This document shows, in pieces, positions 31,544 through 36,462 of a stretch of DNA of 64,000 bases. Where the stretch lies: the NCBI RefSeq assembly GCF_003589595.1, contig NW_020654972.1:11714499-11778498 (forward strand), given 5' to 3'. A program made the translations under genes and the position numbers. Origin of the DNA: Hyposmocoma kahamanoa. Taxonomy: Eukaryota > Arthropoda > Insecta > Lepidoptera > Cosmopterigidae. Numbering within the stretch: position 1 is the first letter of the stretch; each line of letters begins with the position of its first letter. The notes beneath the pieces are model-generated. The model was not told the origin of the DNA. It made no database searches and saw nothing but the letters and a program-made list of their open reading frames with translations.

Positions 31544-33466
31544 CTCACTCAATCACGCACTCACTCGCCCTATAAATTTATCGTAATTGTCAGTTTTTCT
31601 TTGTGTCAGTAGTTATAAAATTAAAAAAAAAATTACAAACAAATTATAATACAAAATATATTTCTATACAGTGCCATGAACTTAATATTATCAGCAGTTT
31701 CAAATTTGAATGATTTTTGCGTCATTTTGATATATCCATAGTCAATACCGCAGTAATCACTGAACTCGAATGGCAATTCTCGCACTCAAAACGGTTCGAA
31801 CCGATTTGTACGATAATCGTATGAACTTGAAAAAAATGTCATACGGGATCGTGTTTAGACAAGTCGAAAACTCGTAAGCAAGAATCTCCTTACTACATAT
31901 TTCTCCGTGTAAACAGTCGAGGAAGCGATTAAGTTGCTTGCGAATCTCGTATGACATAATCGTAGGCGAGATTTTAGTTCTTGCCTGAATGTAAACATTA
32001 TGATACGATAATCTTATGGCGATTATTGCTTACGATAATCGCCTACGAGTTTTCGTCACGAAGCGTGCGAGAAACTCTCTCCATCTAAATGGGCCTTAAG
32101 GGTGCTGGTGAAATTACAGGCACATGGGACTTGTCAACTTATGTCCCAGTGTGACGGGCGCAGTGGCAGTGCCCCTCCGATCTTTGCGATTTAAAGCTCC
32201 TAGTGGCACTGCAACTGTTATGGACAGGCGTGTAGCTTATCATCAGGCGTACGACTCGTTAGTCTCGTCACTTGATTAAAAAAAAAATATTAGCTTATAT
32301 ACAACATGTTTGTCCACCCTTCTTGGTATGGTTCATTTATGGCATTATACTGTCATGAGAACGACACTTATGGTATTTGGGTCAACAATGTAAAACATTA
32401 AACACTACACATTAAAAGTTTTCCAATATAATATTGAGGTGCAAACATCGTAAAATTCATTTTAAGAGTCGTTATCAACTTCATGCAATCGAGGTCTCAG
32501 AAACGGACTTCACGCAATAACTGCACGCAGTCGAAACCGACTTCAGACAGCCGAGGTCGACTGCATGCAGTTAATGCGTAAAGTCTTAATCAACTTCATG
32601 CAGTCGGGGTCTTGGCTGTATAAAGTTGATTACGACTTTACGCATTAACTGGAAACATGCAGTCAGTCTGTTAGCAGCCTTATAATCGAAGAACGAAAGA
32701 ATAACGTGGACATTCCCTTGTACAACTCCCGGGACTTCTCGGAACTGATTATATTTGAATATGCGAGGTATTTATTGACGTTTGAGTACATTGGTGACAA
32801 ATCATTACTTCCAATTAAGTATTTGCTAGGAATTGTTGTCTATTGTAGTTGTGTTTCTACCTTTACCCTTACCTACTTTAGGCATTTAAAAATAAACAGG
32901 AGATATCCCACATTTTGCAATGTTTAGAACATAAACAGTAAAAAATAAATTTTTTATGCATTGATGGTGAAATGGGTAGGAATGTCAATAGTAAGAAAAT
33001 TTTCATACTTTAGATAAGTTAACTCCTTCAATTCCGATCGCTGGTTATAATAGATAACGCATTTCACGAAAATTCACACACTAAATGGCCTTTGCCTCGG
33101 CCTCCAAGATATAATTAAGGAAAAGTTTTAGTAAACCATATACACCTGAACGTTTTTAACATGGGCCAGTAGTATGGTTAATTATAAAAACAGTGCCTAG
33201 CGGTGAAATGTGGGTACATAAGCCAAACATAGGATTAAATAAACAGTATATATACCACTACGTCTATATCTCATTGGGGCAGGCAGAGACAAGGGCTATC
33301 CTAACTCTATGCACCTGATATACATCTTTTACTTACTCTACTTGCTATGCCTTTTCAAGCATGGCTGTAAGTTCTTGGTACTTTTATAAGATATCTATCA
33401 AGAACAGAATAAAAACTTACACAAAGTATACTCGTCTCCGTTGACAGTGAATACGATTTTATCCAT
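1..33466 (-). CDS. Aldehyde oxidase, N-terminal half (gene continues off the left edge)
   Basis: Molybdenum hydroxylase oxidising aldehydes, in insects linked to odorant and xenobiotic breakdown. Ten coding exons in transcript order: 33421-33466, 21871-22040, 21625-21785, 19374-19695, 19160-19217, 10415-10515, 9928-10029, 9086-9188, 7537-7664, 1-226. Every junction has AG/GT and the phases join without a break, giving 472 residues starting [10 protein letters not shown]. First [2Fe-2S] cysteines are C43, C48, C51 and C73; second set C113, C116 (CGYCSPG), C149, C151 (CRCTG). The FAD domain shows VAGNTGKG (246-253) and RNIGTIGGN (319-327). The molybdopterin part (about 800 residues in the family) is outside the window. 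I prefer aldehyde oxidase over xanthine dehydrogenase because of [10 protein letters not shown] and the RAQNA block; this is recall, not a search. Intron 1 alone is 11.4 kb. Four other genes are nested in its introns on the other strand. Confidence 0.93.
409..783 (+). CDS. Secreted four-cysteine protein copy 1, exon 1
   Basis: ATG at 409; ends GTGTTCAAG before a GTAAAC donor. Without splicing the frame stays open to 957, but that tail shows no similarity to the sister genes. Confidence 0.85.
409..1604 (+). CDS. Small secreted four-cysteine protein, copy 1 (two exons)
   Basis: First of three tandem paralogues inside the last aldehyde oxidase intron in this window, on the opposite strand. Exon 1 is 409-783, exon 2 is 1464-1604; together 171 residues. 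Residues 1-17 ([17 protein letters not shown]) look like a signal peptide. Shared family landmarks are ECRVPDPP, a GN(V/I)T strand, [13 protein letters not shown] and YICFDI. The splice joins KGNYVFK to NLDVGRIEQ, restoring the C-terminal region seen uninterrupted in copies 2 and 3. An AATAAA overlaps the stop codon. Fold and length resemble DUF1091/CheB-like ML-superfamily proteins, but that assignment is tentative; a role in binding a lipid or pheromone would be inference only. Confidence 0.8.
784..1463 (+). other. Intron of secreted protein copy 1
   Basis: A 680-bp GT-AG intron with no counterpart in copies 2 and 3. It contains an in-frame stop (957) and an AATAAA near 1103, so a read-through transcript could end inside it. 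Confidence 0.7.
1464..1604 (+). CDS. Secreted four-cysteine protein copy 1, exon 2
   Basis: Acceptor TAG at 1461-1463. Encodes [20 protein letters not shown] and ends [14 protein letters not shown]. It aligns with the C termini of copy 2 ([24 protein letters not shown]) and copy 3 ([17 protein letters not shown]). Confidence 0.85.
   Translation, partial: NLDVGRIEQLVTYVPTQKLGYKMWTFALYHDEGSYICFDISVLYES
1605..4177. other. Gene-poor interval between secreted copies 1 and 2
   Basis: Aldehyde oxidase intron sequence. About 1990-2420 is a GC-richer block with broken frames on both strands and no recognised protein. About 3095-3290 looks like a SINE-like repeat remnant (CCGCTGGGCAAAGGCGTTTC, GATCCTGAGC). 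Nothing else was seen. Confidence 0.5.
4178..4699 (+). CDS. Small secreted four-cysteine protein, copy 2 (single exon)
   Basis: 173 residues. Residues 1-18 ([18 protein letters not shown]) form a signal peptide. The family pattern follows: [34 protein letters not shown] and YLCYDI, that is four cysteines at matching spacing in all three copies, presumably two disulphides. It has no intron where copy 1 has one. AATAAA follows the stop within a few bases. Start chosen at the ATG directly before the hydrophobic segment. Function unknown; DUF1091/ML-like is my best but unproven guess. Confidence 0.82.
   Translation: MELTHFVFIVLFLEIDAYNLTLLSFKPCENPEPPMAENYADHYMATIDTFQVGHRLLLRGNITILQDISFQLRFKSGVEKKSSVIFNIKFEGISCNNIVTRVILNSVNVKYDPKTCTLLKGNYNFDNFDPLTVGRVINFVPARELGVNVWYFGMYSKLGTYLCYDIKVLIAKH
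4728..5153 (+). mobile_element. Short TIR element, AACCGACTT family, copy 1
   Basis: Starts TTTTTAACCGACTTATTATG and ends GATCGGTTTTTTTAGTACTT with TGTACTGAGATT. It is about 0.4 kb, non-coding, and matches the inverted copy at 7745-8215 along its length. Repeats with these ends are common in Lepidoptera, by recall. Confidence 0.7.
5300..5460 (+). repeat. Dispersed repeat, second copy near 55.2 kb
   Basis: Contains AAGGGCCCGA, TTTGTTTGAAAAAA, TACGCGATTTA and TAGTTTCATTTCC in the same order as 55220-55305. Non-coding; class unknown. Confidence 0.55.
5461..6090. other. Interval upstream of secreted copy 3
   Basis: AT-rich, with a (GA)n microsatellite at about 5752-5770. No gene recognised. The last 100 bases before the ATG should hold the copy 3 promoter, but no clear TATA box was seen. 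Confidence 0.4.
6133..6657 (+). CDS. Small secreted four-cysteine protein, copy 3 (single exon)
   Basis: 174 residues from the Met at 6133 ([20 protein letters not shown] is a good signal peptide). An upstream in-frame ATG at 6091 would add 14 residues before the signal peptide; I prefer 6133 because the length then matches copies 1 (171) and 2 (173). Family landmarks: [41 protein letters not shown]. Intronless, and the most divergent of the three. A poly(A) signal variant (ATTAAA) follows at about 6706. The last third is GC-rich compared with the rest. Function unknown. Confidence 0.82.
   Translation: MYVQLILFTTVLMCAKNALCISHKTELKSITVCDNPDPPYRIPNPVDFSIETYKKYRKTLIKGTVNVTENVDNFIKYTSQTFEDGKVKVLLKLDKVSCKHVLTKIIYAAAHLNYDMDSCKVLKGNYSFDTIDVNKLDQANRFAPRLVGDNEWRVVFYGSKGAYLCLSLVVEMKV
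6830..6960 (+). mobile_element. Retroelement 3' end fragment with poly(A)
   Basis: Ends in a run of 16 A after CCCACCCGTC; contains ACCCCTGAGTCTCCCTGGGC, a hairpin-forming block resembling LINE or SINE 3' ends. No coding capacity. Confidence 0.5.
7095..7340 (+). mobile_element. SINE-like repeat, uninterrupted copy
   Basis: Contains GTGACGGGCGCAGTGGCAGT, GCCCCTCCGATCTTTG and TTATGGACAGGCGTGT, and ends in an A-rich run. The same blocks recur at 32130-32285, where the repeat was split by a transposon. Confidence 0.65.
7537..7664 (-). CDS. Aldehyde oxidase exon 9
   Basis: Acceptor CAG at 7665-7667, donor GTCAAT at 7531-7536. Encodes [20 protein letters not shown] then [13 protein letters not shown] and NLVRTYK, ending in phase 0. 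The next exon begins VMARAQNA, matching the family's junction of the FAD domain core with its C-terminal lobe. Confidence 0.93.
7745..8215 (-). mobile_element. Short TIR element, AACCGACTT family, copy 2
   Basis: Full-length inverted copy relative to 4728-5153. The plus strand runs from CAGTACAGAGTACTAAAAAA through AACCGACCTC to TTTTGAAGTCGGTTAAAAA. Non-coding. Confidence 0.72.
8265..8665 (-). mobile_element. Short TIR element, AACCGACTT family, two partial copies
   Basis: About 8265-8385 repeats the last 120 bases of copy 2 nearly exactly (tandem partial duplication). A further, more diverged copy runs 8386-8665, ending near GAACTTGGTTAAAAA. Confidence 0.65.
8694..8936 (+). mobile_element. 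Short TIR element, AACCGACTT family, internally shortened copy
   Basis: Begins TTTTTAACCGACTTCAAAAA and ends GAAGTCGGTTTTTTTAGTAC; the outer AACCGACTTC/GAAGTCGGTT are exact inverted termini. About 240 bases. Confidence 0.7.
9086..9188 (-). CDS. Aldehyde oxidase exon 8
   Basis: Acceptor CAG at 9189-9191, donor GTAAAG below 9086. Encodes [20 protein letters not shown] and [14 protein letters not shown], the central FAD-binding signature. It ends in phase 1. Confidence 0.95.
9555..9745 (-). mobile_element. tRNA-derived SINE
   Basis: The minus strand carries a box-B-like GGTCCGATTCCCGGG and a box-A-like segment near GGTTAGCACTG. The body contains a GAATTCCCGGGTATGAGACC palindromic part. It lies in an aldehyde oxidase intron. 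Confidence 0.55.
9928..10029 (-). CDS. Aldehyde oxidase exon 7
   Basis: Acceptor CAG at 10030-10032, donor GTAAGT at 9922-9927. Encodes 34 residues ending in [12 protein letters not shown], which runs directly into IGTIGGN of the next exon; this is the FAD pyrophosphate-binding segment of the family. Confidence 0.94.
10415..10515 (-). CDS. Aldehyde oxidase exon 6
   Basis: Acceptor CAG at 10516-10518, donor GTGGGT at 10409-10414. Encodes [20 protein letters not shown] and then [13 protein letters not shown], the V-x-I-D/S-x-V-x-E-L and G-A-x-x-S-L-T-E strands of the FAD domain. GC-rich. Confidence 0.93.
10530..11736. other. Interval upstream of the P450
   Basis: AT-rich intron and presumptive P450 promoter. 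No other gene recognised. Confidence 0.4.
11737..13105 (+). CDS. P450 exon 1
   Basis: Runs from ATG to TGTATAG; GTAAAA donor at 13106. Encodes 456 codons plus the first base of Gly457. Confidence 0.92.
11737..13505 (+). CDS. Cytochrome P450, CYP3-clan (CYP6-like)
   Basis: ER-bound monooxygenase. Exons 11737-13105 and 13291-13505 give 527 residues. The N-terminal anchor is [18 protein letters not shown]. Canonical motifs: helix C WRLLR (125-129), oxygen-binding AGFET (315-319), ExxR as EAMR (373-376), PERF (429-432), and haem loop [10 protein letters not shown] (448-457) with Cys455. The intron splits Gly457, a usual position in this family. I start at ATG 11737 because it has a good ACCATGA context; the in-frame TTG at 11713 is not a start. 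An AATAAA lies near 13677. The gene is nested, antisense, in an 8.6-kb aldehyde oxidase intron. Subfamily not assignable by eye; substrate unknown. Confidence 0.93.
13291..13505 (+). CDS. P450 exon 2
   Basis: Acceptor CACAG ends at 13290. Encodes [20 protein letters not shown] and the C-terminal strands to TAG at 13503-13505. It restores the haem loop to [10 protein letters not shown]. Confidence 0.92.
13506..14260. other. Interval after the P450
   Basis: P450 3' UTR, then AT-rich sequence. About 13891-14025 is a partial copy of the TIR element at 21243-21599 (TCGGAAAAAGGTATTCCACA; TTTTTCGAATTCCGGATTT). Confidence 0.5.
14270..14500 (-). mobile_element. tRNA-like repeat (SINE-type), copy 1
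   Basis: The minus strand has box A TGGCTTAGTTGG and box B GGTTCGAATCC, but its acceptor stem does not pair, so it is not a working tRNA. The adjoining 150 bases (CAACGACTTTTTAGTCGTAG, AGAAATCTATGAAAGATTTT) recur at 63000-63200. Confidence 0.65.
14560..17340 (-). mobile_element. Jockey/CR1-like LINE remnant, split by a second LINE
   Basis: Minus-strand reverse transcriptase in pieces. Upstream part at about 17070-17340 reads ...[12 protein letters not shown]... and [13 protein letters not shown]. Downstream part at 14632-16012 reads [52 protein letters not shown] and FADDISIFF, with frameshifts, to a stop near 14632. The plus-strand element at 16013-17068 interrupts it. Broken, not functional. 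Confidence 0.75.
16013..17068 (+). mobile_element. 5'-truncated Jockey/CR1-like LINE
   Basis: An open frame of about 289 codons starts abruptly at the reverse transcriptase active site ([10 protein letters not shown]) and runs through [10 protein letters not shown] and [10 protein letters not shown] to the C-terminal tail, stop at 16880-16882. The 3' UTR and a (TTTGAC)n tail at 17039-17068 mark the 3' end. The same 3' UTR is seen reversed at 42955-43305. Long open frame and clean tail suggest a fairly young insertion. Confidence 0.8.
17400..18600. other. Gene-poor intron stretch with a local direct repeat
   Basis: No gene seen. TCTAATATTATATCGTCTAA followed by TTAGTGGCCTT occurs near 18350 and again near 18434. 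About 18000-18140 is a GC-richer block of unknown nature. Confidence 0.4.
18620..19100 (+). repeat. Dispersed repeat, second copy at 32695-33030
   Basis: Shared blocks: GACATTCCCTT, GACTTCTCGGAAC, GAGTACATTGG, TAAACAGTAAAAA and GAAATGGGTA, in the same order. This copy is interrupted at about 18690-18860 by a hairpin and a poly(T) run. Confidence 0.6.
19160..19217 (-). CDS. Aldehyde oxidase exon 5
   Basis: Acceptor CAG at 19218-19220, donor GTAAGT at 19154-19159. Encodes [20 protein letters not shown]; the VAGNTGKG loop contacts FAD in this family. Only 58 bases. It ends in phase 1 and joins exon 6 across an 8.6-kb intron that holds the P450 gene. Confidence 0.93.
19374..19695 (-). CDS. Aldehyde oxidase exon 4, rest of second [2Fe-2S] domain and linker
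   Basis: Acceptor CAG at 19696-19698, donor GTTAGA just below 19374. Encodes residues 126-233: [29 protein letters not shown], then a linker ending [12 protein letters not shown] at the start of the FAD domain. The linker holds an unusual alanine run (GAGAAAAAAAG) and the exon is extremely GC-rich beside AT-rich introns. Overlapping reading frames here on the plus strand are shadows of this exon. Confidence 0.94.
19700..21240. other. Aldehyde oxidase intron 3, no gene seen
   Basis: AT-rich to neutral sequence between exons 3 and 4. Short reading frames here carry no recognisable protein. Confidence 0.4.
21243..21599. mobile_element. Non-autonomous TIR element (357 bp)
   Basis: 30-bp terminal inverted repeats, 28 of 30 matching: GACCAATGTTCGGAAAAAGA... 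at 21243-21272 against its complement at 21570-21599. No coding capacity. Its left portion recurs at 13891-14025. Superfamily unclear because no convincing target duplication was found. Confidence 0.72.
21625..21785 (-). CDS. Aldehyde oxidase exon 3
   Basis: Acceptor CAG at 21786-21788, donor GTGGGT at 21619-21624. Encodes residues 73-125: the fourth ferredoxin cysteine (C73), then [16 protein letters not shown] and [15 protein letters not shown], the first half of the second [2Fe-2S] cluster. The last two bases, AG, join the C of exon 4 to give Ser126. Confidence 0.95.
21871..22040 (-). CDS. Aldehyde oxidase exon 2, first [2Fe-2S] domain
   Basis: Acceptor CAG at 22041-22043, donor GTACCT at 21865-21870. 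Encodes residues 16-72 including [12 protein letters not shown], the plant-type ferredoxin cysteine motif C-x4-C-x2-C of molybdenum hydroxylases, which carries electrons from FAD. Confidence 0.94.
22320..24950 (+). mobile_element. Decayed LINE (reverse transcriptase remnant) carrying a SINE
   Basis: 22400-22800 shows [15 protein letters not shown] and [12 protein letters not shown] reverse transcriptase motifs with stops and shifts. 24085-24590 shows [28 protein letters not shown] and LTLEERR, and the tail resumes at about 24830-24950 ([13 protein letters not shown]). The AT-rich 22800-24080 between them is uncalled. Pseudogene. Confidence 0.65.
24590..24791 (-). mobile_element. tRNA-derived SINE, family 1, copy 1
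   Basis: The minus strand starts GCCTCCGTGGCCGAACGGTT (box A), has box B GGTTCGATTCCCGGG, a body with AATATTTGTATGGCCTACAT, and a (TTA)n-like 3' tail. It sits inside the decayed LINE. Confidence 0.78.
25500..26050 (-). mobile_element. Decayed LINE, internally deleted
   Basis: The minus strand reads [39 protein letters not shown] and [13 protein letters not shown]. It then jumps near 25710 directly to the C-terminal end (GSFKYSAS...), so the palm with the FADD motif is missing. Confidence 0.65.
26165..26205. repeat. (ATA)n microsatellite
   Basis: AATAATAAT runs with one or two interruptions. Confidence 0.8.
26600..26729 (-). mobile_element. tRNA-derived SINE, family 1, copy 2 (internally deleted)
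   Basis: Shares CACTCAACATAGCCCCGCAC, GGTGCCATGGACACA and ATAGACAACCACAGATTACA with copies at 24590 and 39890; the box B segment is deleted, so the body joins straight to the box A end. Confidence 0.72.
27521..27920. other. Assembly gap (400 N)
   Basis: Exactly 400 N. The round number suggests an estimated gap. It lies within aldehyde oxidase intron 1. Confidence 0.99.
28053..28160. repeat. 108-bp imperfect palindrome (fold-back element)
   Basis: The inner arms TGGTTATAACATGC (28070-28083) and its exact complement (28127-28140) are extended imperfectly outward to ACGATAT/ATATCGT. Non-coding; fold-back MITE is likely. Confidence 0.55.
28945..30439. mobile_element. RTE-like LINE with inverted 5' part and 13-bp flanking repeats
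   Basis: 3' part on the minus strand (29524 down to 28958) encodes [19 protein letters not shown] and [18 protein letters not shown]. 5' part on the plus strand (29531-30448) encodes the reverse transcriptase core: [72 protein letters not shown] and [13 protein letters not shown]. The plus part stops a short distance before the sequence with which the minus part begins. AACAGGAAAAACT flanks the composite at 28945-28957 and 30427-30439. A pair of fragments, not a working element. Confidence 0.8.
30696..30872. mobile_element. Non-autonomous TIR element (177 bp)
   Basis: Terminal inverted repeats of 36 bp (35 matching) at 30696-30731 and 30837-30872, outer end TCGTATTCCAGAACTCTACT. A related single end occurs at about 47960-47997. 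No coding capacity. Confidence 0.78.
30890..30955 (+). mobile_element. SINE-like repeat, left piece of split copy
   Basis: GTAGAGCTCC...GAAGTAC blocks correspond to the start of the repeat at 7095-7340; the rest resumes at 32097. Confidence 0.5.
31257..31335. repeat. (GAGT)n minisatellite
   Basis: GTGAGTGAGTGAGTGGGGAG-type repeats. Complementary to the array at 31455-31570 in the same element. Confidence 0.85.
31455..31570. repeat. (CACT)n / (GCAC)n array
   Basis: CACTCACT units followed by a run of CGCA units, then CACT again. The long reading frame across it is low complexity and not a gene. Confidence 0.9.
32097..32285 (+). mobile_element. SINE-like repeat, right piece of split copy
   Basis: Matches 7190-7340 (GTGACGGGCGCAGTGGCAGT, GCCCCTCCGATCTTTG, TTATGGACAGGCGTGT), ending in poly(A). 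Confidence 0.68.
32568..32651. repeat. Inverted repeat with 29-bp arms
   Basis: Arms at 32568-32596 and 32623-32651, 28 of 29 matching. It lies within a block (32465-32670) rich in CATGCAGTCG-type repeats, a related fragment of which is near 62430. Confidence 0.65.
32695..33030 (+). repeat. Dispersed repeat, copy 2 of the 18.6-kb repeat
   Basis: Shares ordered blocks with 18620-19100 and is uninterrupted here. Non-coding. Confidence 0.58.
33421..33466 (-). CDS. Aldehyde oxidase exon 1 (start codon)
   Basis: Minus-strand ATG at 33464-33466 opens [15 protein letters not shown], the usual short first exon of the family (F-x-V-N-G). It ends after one base of the next codon at a GTAAGT donor (33415-33420). 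That T plus CG from the next exon makes Ser16, giving SGSEVSPET. It is only 46 bases and 11.4 kb from exon 2, so it is easily missed; the motif plus exact donor and phase support it. A 5' UTR lies above 33466; no convincing promoter was seen. Confidence 0.85.
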
Positions 33467-33549
33467 ATTAAACAGCCTCTTTTAATATAACTCCAAATGA
33501 CAAGTCTAGAGCTTGCAGCACCTGGAACAAAACTGCACCACAAAAAGGA

Positions 33550-36250
33550 TAATTGGCTACTTTTTAGTTAACTGATACCAACTGTTTATCATTATTATAT
33601 TATTGTTCTCCTCTACATGCCAATTTGCACCTAAGGCTTCTAACACAGGAGTCATTTTGAAAGTATTTAAACTTTGTTTGCTTATTTGTGTTATGTTACA
33701 GAAATTCCAACTTAAAAAATATAAAATTATGGCATACATAAAATGAAACTTGTTCGTATTTGGCTATAAATATTCTGTGTAAGTGTTTAAGATAACTTTT
33801 GCATGTTACAGATAGGTATGTTATTTCAACTTTTTGTAGTCTTTATTCCATTAAACATAATATAGAACTCATTTATTTGTGCAAGCGCAGGTTGCATTAA
33901 ATTTAGCAGTAATAAGTTTATATAAGTGCACTTTGCCAGGTCAAACATTAGGCATACAAAGTTAAAATCTTACACACTTTATATTACATTTTAAATTGGC
34001 AAGTAAAAATTTGTCAATATTGTAATAACACTGAAAAATAACATTGTAACATCTATATATAGGCATTAAGAAATTTTATTTTAAACTTTTGTTAACTTTT
34101 ACAAAGACTATTTATTTAATAAGTAATTCAGAGGCTGGATCAAATTCTGCCTTTCTTTAAAATTCCTTAAAAACTTGTTATTTAATTTCTCTTATTTGTT
34201 TCTACAATAATAAATTAAAGTTCTAGACTTTGTTTAAGAAATTGTGCCTTGTAAATATAGATGGAATACATTAAGGCATTAAATATAAATACATACTACA
34301 AAAACTACAGCTGTAGGTACATACCAGAGCACATTACCTACGTCACGTACGTTATTTATAAGCCACAAAGAGTCTCATTCTGAGACAGAATCGCATAGAG
34401 TCATACTATTGTATGATTCTATGCAATGCATTTATTTGTAAGTCAATGAATGCAAGTGATATTTTTAAACAATGAGGTACTAAGTACTGAGTGGTGTTAC
34501 AGTTAAAATTGGTAATAGTCATTTGTAACATACCTTTGCTGACGTTCACAGCGACAAGTTCTAATACTTAACTTTCTCTTTAACTGTATATTTTTTTATA
34601 AGAAAAAGACATTGAAAACCAAATTGGAATGCACTTGAATCCATTCACAAATTATTTATAGATACATCCACTGATTGTCAACAAATTGATTCGCACTGTG
34701 TATTATTTCATAAACCGTGAGATTCTGATAAGAAGTCTTCATAAGGTACTATAACATACACTATTTTAGTCAGTCAATTACACAATATGAAACATTCACA
34801 ATATTCTGAAATTGACAAAAAAACGTAAAAATGGAACCAGTCCATTGCACTTTTAAAAGAAAACGAACGAGGGCCCAAAATCAAAATAAAAAGAAATACC
34901 CCGCCAAGTGCGAGTATAATACCTGCAAGCAAGGATTCCGTACTCAAGACCTTATGCACACTATGTGTGAAAATTATGCAATTCTATTGATCTAAAGTAT
35001 AAATCATAACCAGTTATATCTTCGTTCGAAAAGTATGATTGTGAATGTTTGGTTATGTTTCCTCAAACCCGCAATACATACTCACCTAAATACGTTTATC
35101 TATAATAGAAAACAATAGTTAGAAATGGCAGTCAAATGATTCTTCTGTTTAATTGTTGACGGTGCCCTTTTCGCCAACATAAAGTGTTCCGATAAGTAAA
35201 ACACATTTTAAACTACATTTTATCTTGGCAAGTAAACATTTGTTACACTTTTTCTTAGATTTTTTTTCATCGTAAAAAGTTATATAATCATAATAGTTAT
35301 ATAGTAATATAATCATATTAGTTGCATACGGTGCTGGTTTGTGAGTATAGTGTTATGAGGTGCTGATAGCCCAAATGGAGATTGTTGCTTTTCAATTGAG
35401 AGATCACAGCTTGTATGTAATAATTAAAGTTATAGGTATAATTTTAATTACTAAGTTGCAAACATTTATGAATGTTTAGTTGGAATCGTAAGAGTCTCGA
35501 GTAAGGAAGAAAATTATAGTGACGAAATCTACAAGTCGAAGAAGGTTCACAACTCTAGGAAACGTGTGAAGTCGTATTGGACAAGCATGGCAGAGAATAG
35601 AACACTATATGTACTCACAAGACAGATACCCTCTCCTTAGAGGAGATCCGAGCCCAGCAGTGGGACACAATGAAGTCAGACACCGAAGTATCGCCATATC
35701 GGACAAATACCCAAATTACACTGACATGTATATAGGCTTCCTAGGTAGCTGCTTCCAGGCATCGCGCATCGCAAGAAATAAACGGTGGGTATTCACGTGA
35801 ATGCGAATTTTACTTTCTTAAATAAAGCAAGTTTGATCAACAATTTTTTTCTGGTAGATAATTTAAATTACACCTATTGCAAAAATAAAATAAATTAACA
35901 CATTTATAGATTTTTAGTACGTCTTACTTATTTGAGTTAGCGATGAGGTATCCTAGATAAGCAATTTGGCGGGTTCGATTACAAAAACGATTAGTTTTGT
36001 AAAAGCGCGGGAAACTTTTGATTGCGATGTTTTTATTATGTTGCGCTTTTTTATTTGTTCAGTGGATTTTTTAATTGTAGTTAAAAACTAATTTAATACA
36101 CTAAATGCTGTAATGAATGATACAAAAGTTAAATCAATAGTATATAAATAAGATTCCTTCGGTATAATAAAACTGTTTTCTTCAAGACAAATTTACGTGA
36201 AATGACTGACGACAATGTTAGCGGTTGAACTTGCACAATCACTCCCCCTT
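33550..36250. other. Gene-poor AT-rich interval
   Basis: No gene seen upstream of aldehyde oxidase exon 1. About 34855-34950 (GCCAAGTGCGAGT, AAGGATTCCGTACTC) and about 35480-35700 (GAGCCCAGCAGTGGGAC) look like remnants of repeats frequent in Lepidoptera. Confidence 0.45.
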
Positions 36251-36255
36251 TGAGA

Positions 36256-36378
36256 GCGCTTCAATTTGCCTCACTTAGCGTGTGCGGGCTAGGTTTCTAT
36301 GCGTTATTATTCTAAGCCTTAGAATAATAACGCATAGAAACCTAGTCCGCACACGCTAAGTGAGGCAAATTGAAGCGC
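36256..36378. repeat. Near-perfect palindrome, 61-bp arms
   Basis: Arms at 36256-36316 and 36318-36378 around a single C at 36317; 60 of 61 positions pair. The motif CTATGCGTTATTATTCTAAG from the arm occurs again at about 36731-36750. Confidence 0.9.
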
Positions 36379-36462
36379 GCCCAATGGGCCTACACGAGCG
36401 GGCGGGCTTTCAGTGCTCAAGGTCAACTTGCACCGCGAACAGGTCAAGAATGTTAGCTAAAA

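Larger units (their letters stand above)
30958..32096. mobile_element. Harbinger-like non-autonomous TIR element (1139 bp)
   Basis: Termini AGGCCCATTTAGATGGAGAG on the left and its complement on the right, flanked by TAA on both sides (30955-30957 and 32097-32099). A 3-bp TAA target duplication suits PIF/Harbinger. The interior has many CGATAATCG-type motifs near both ends and two complementary simple-sequence arrays (about 31257-31335 and 31455-31570). No transposase. Confidence 0.75.

Noticed and set aside
31288..31612. Frames rich in His-Ser-Leu-Thr repeats
   Set aside because: Translation of the (CACT)n array.
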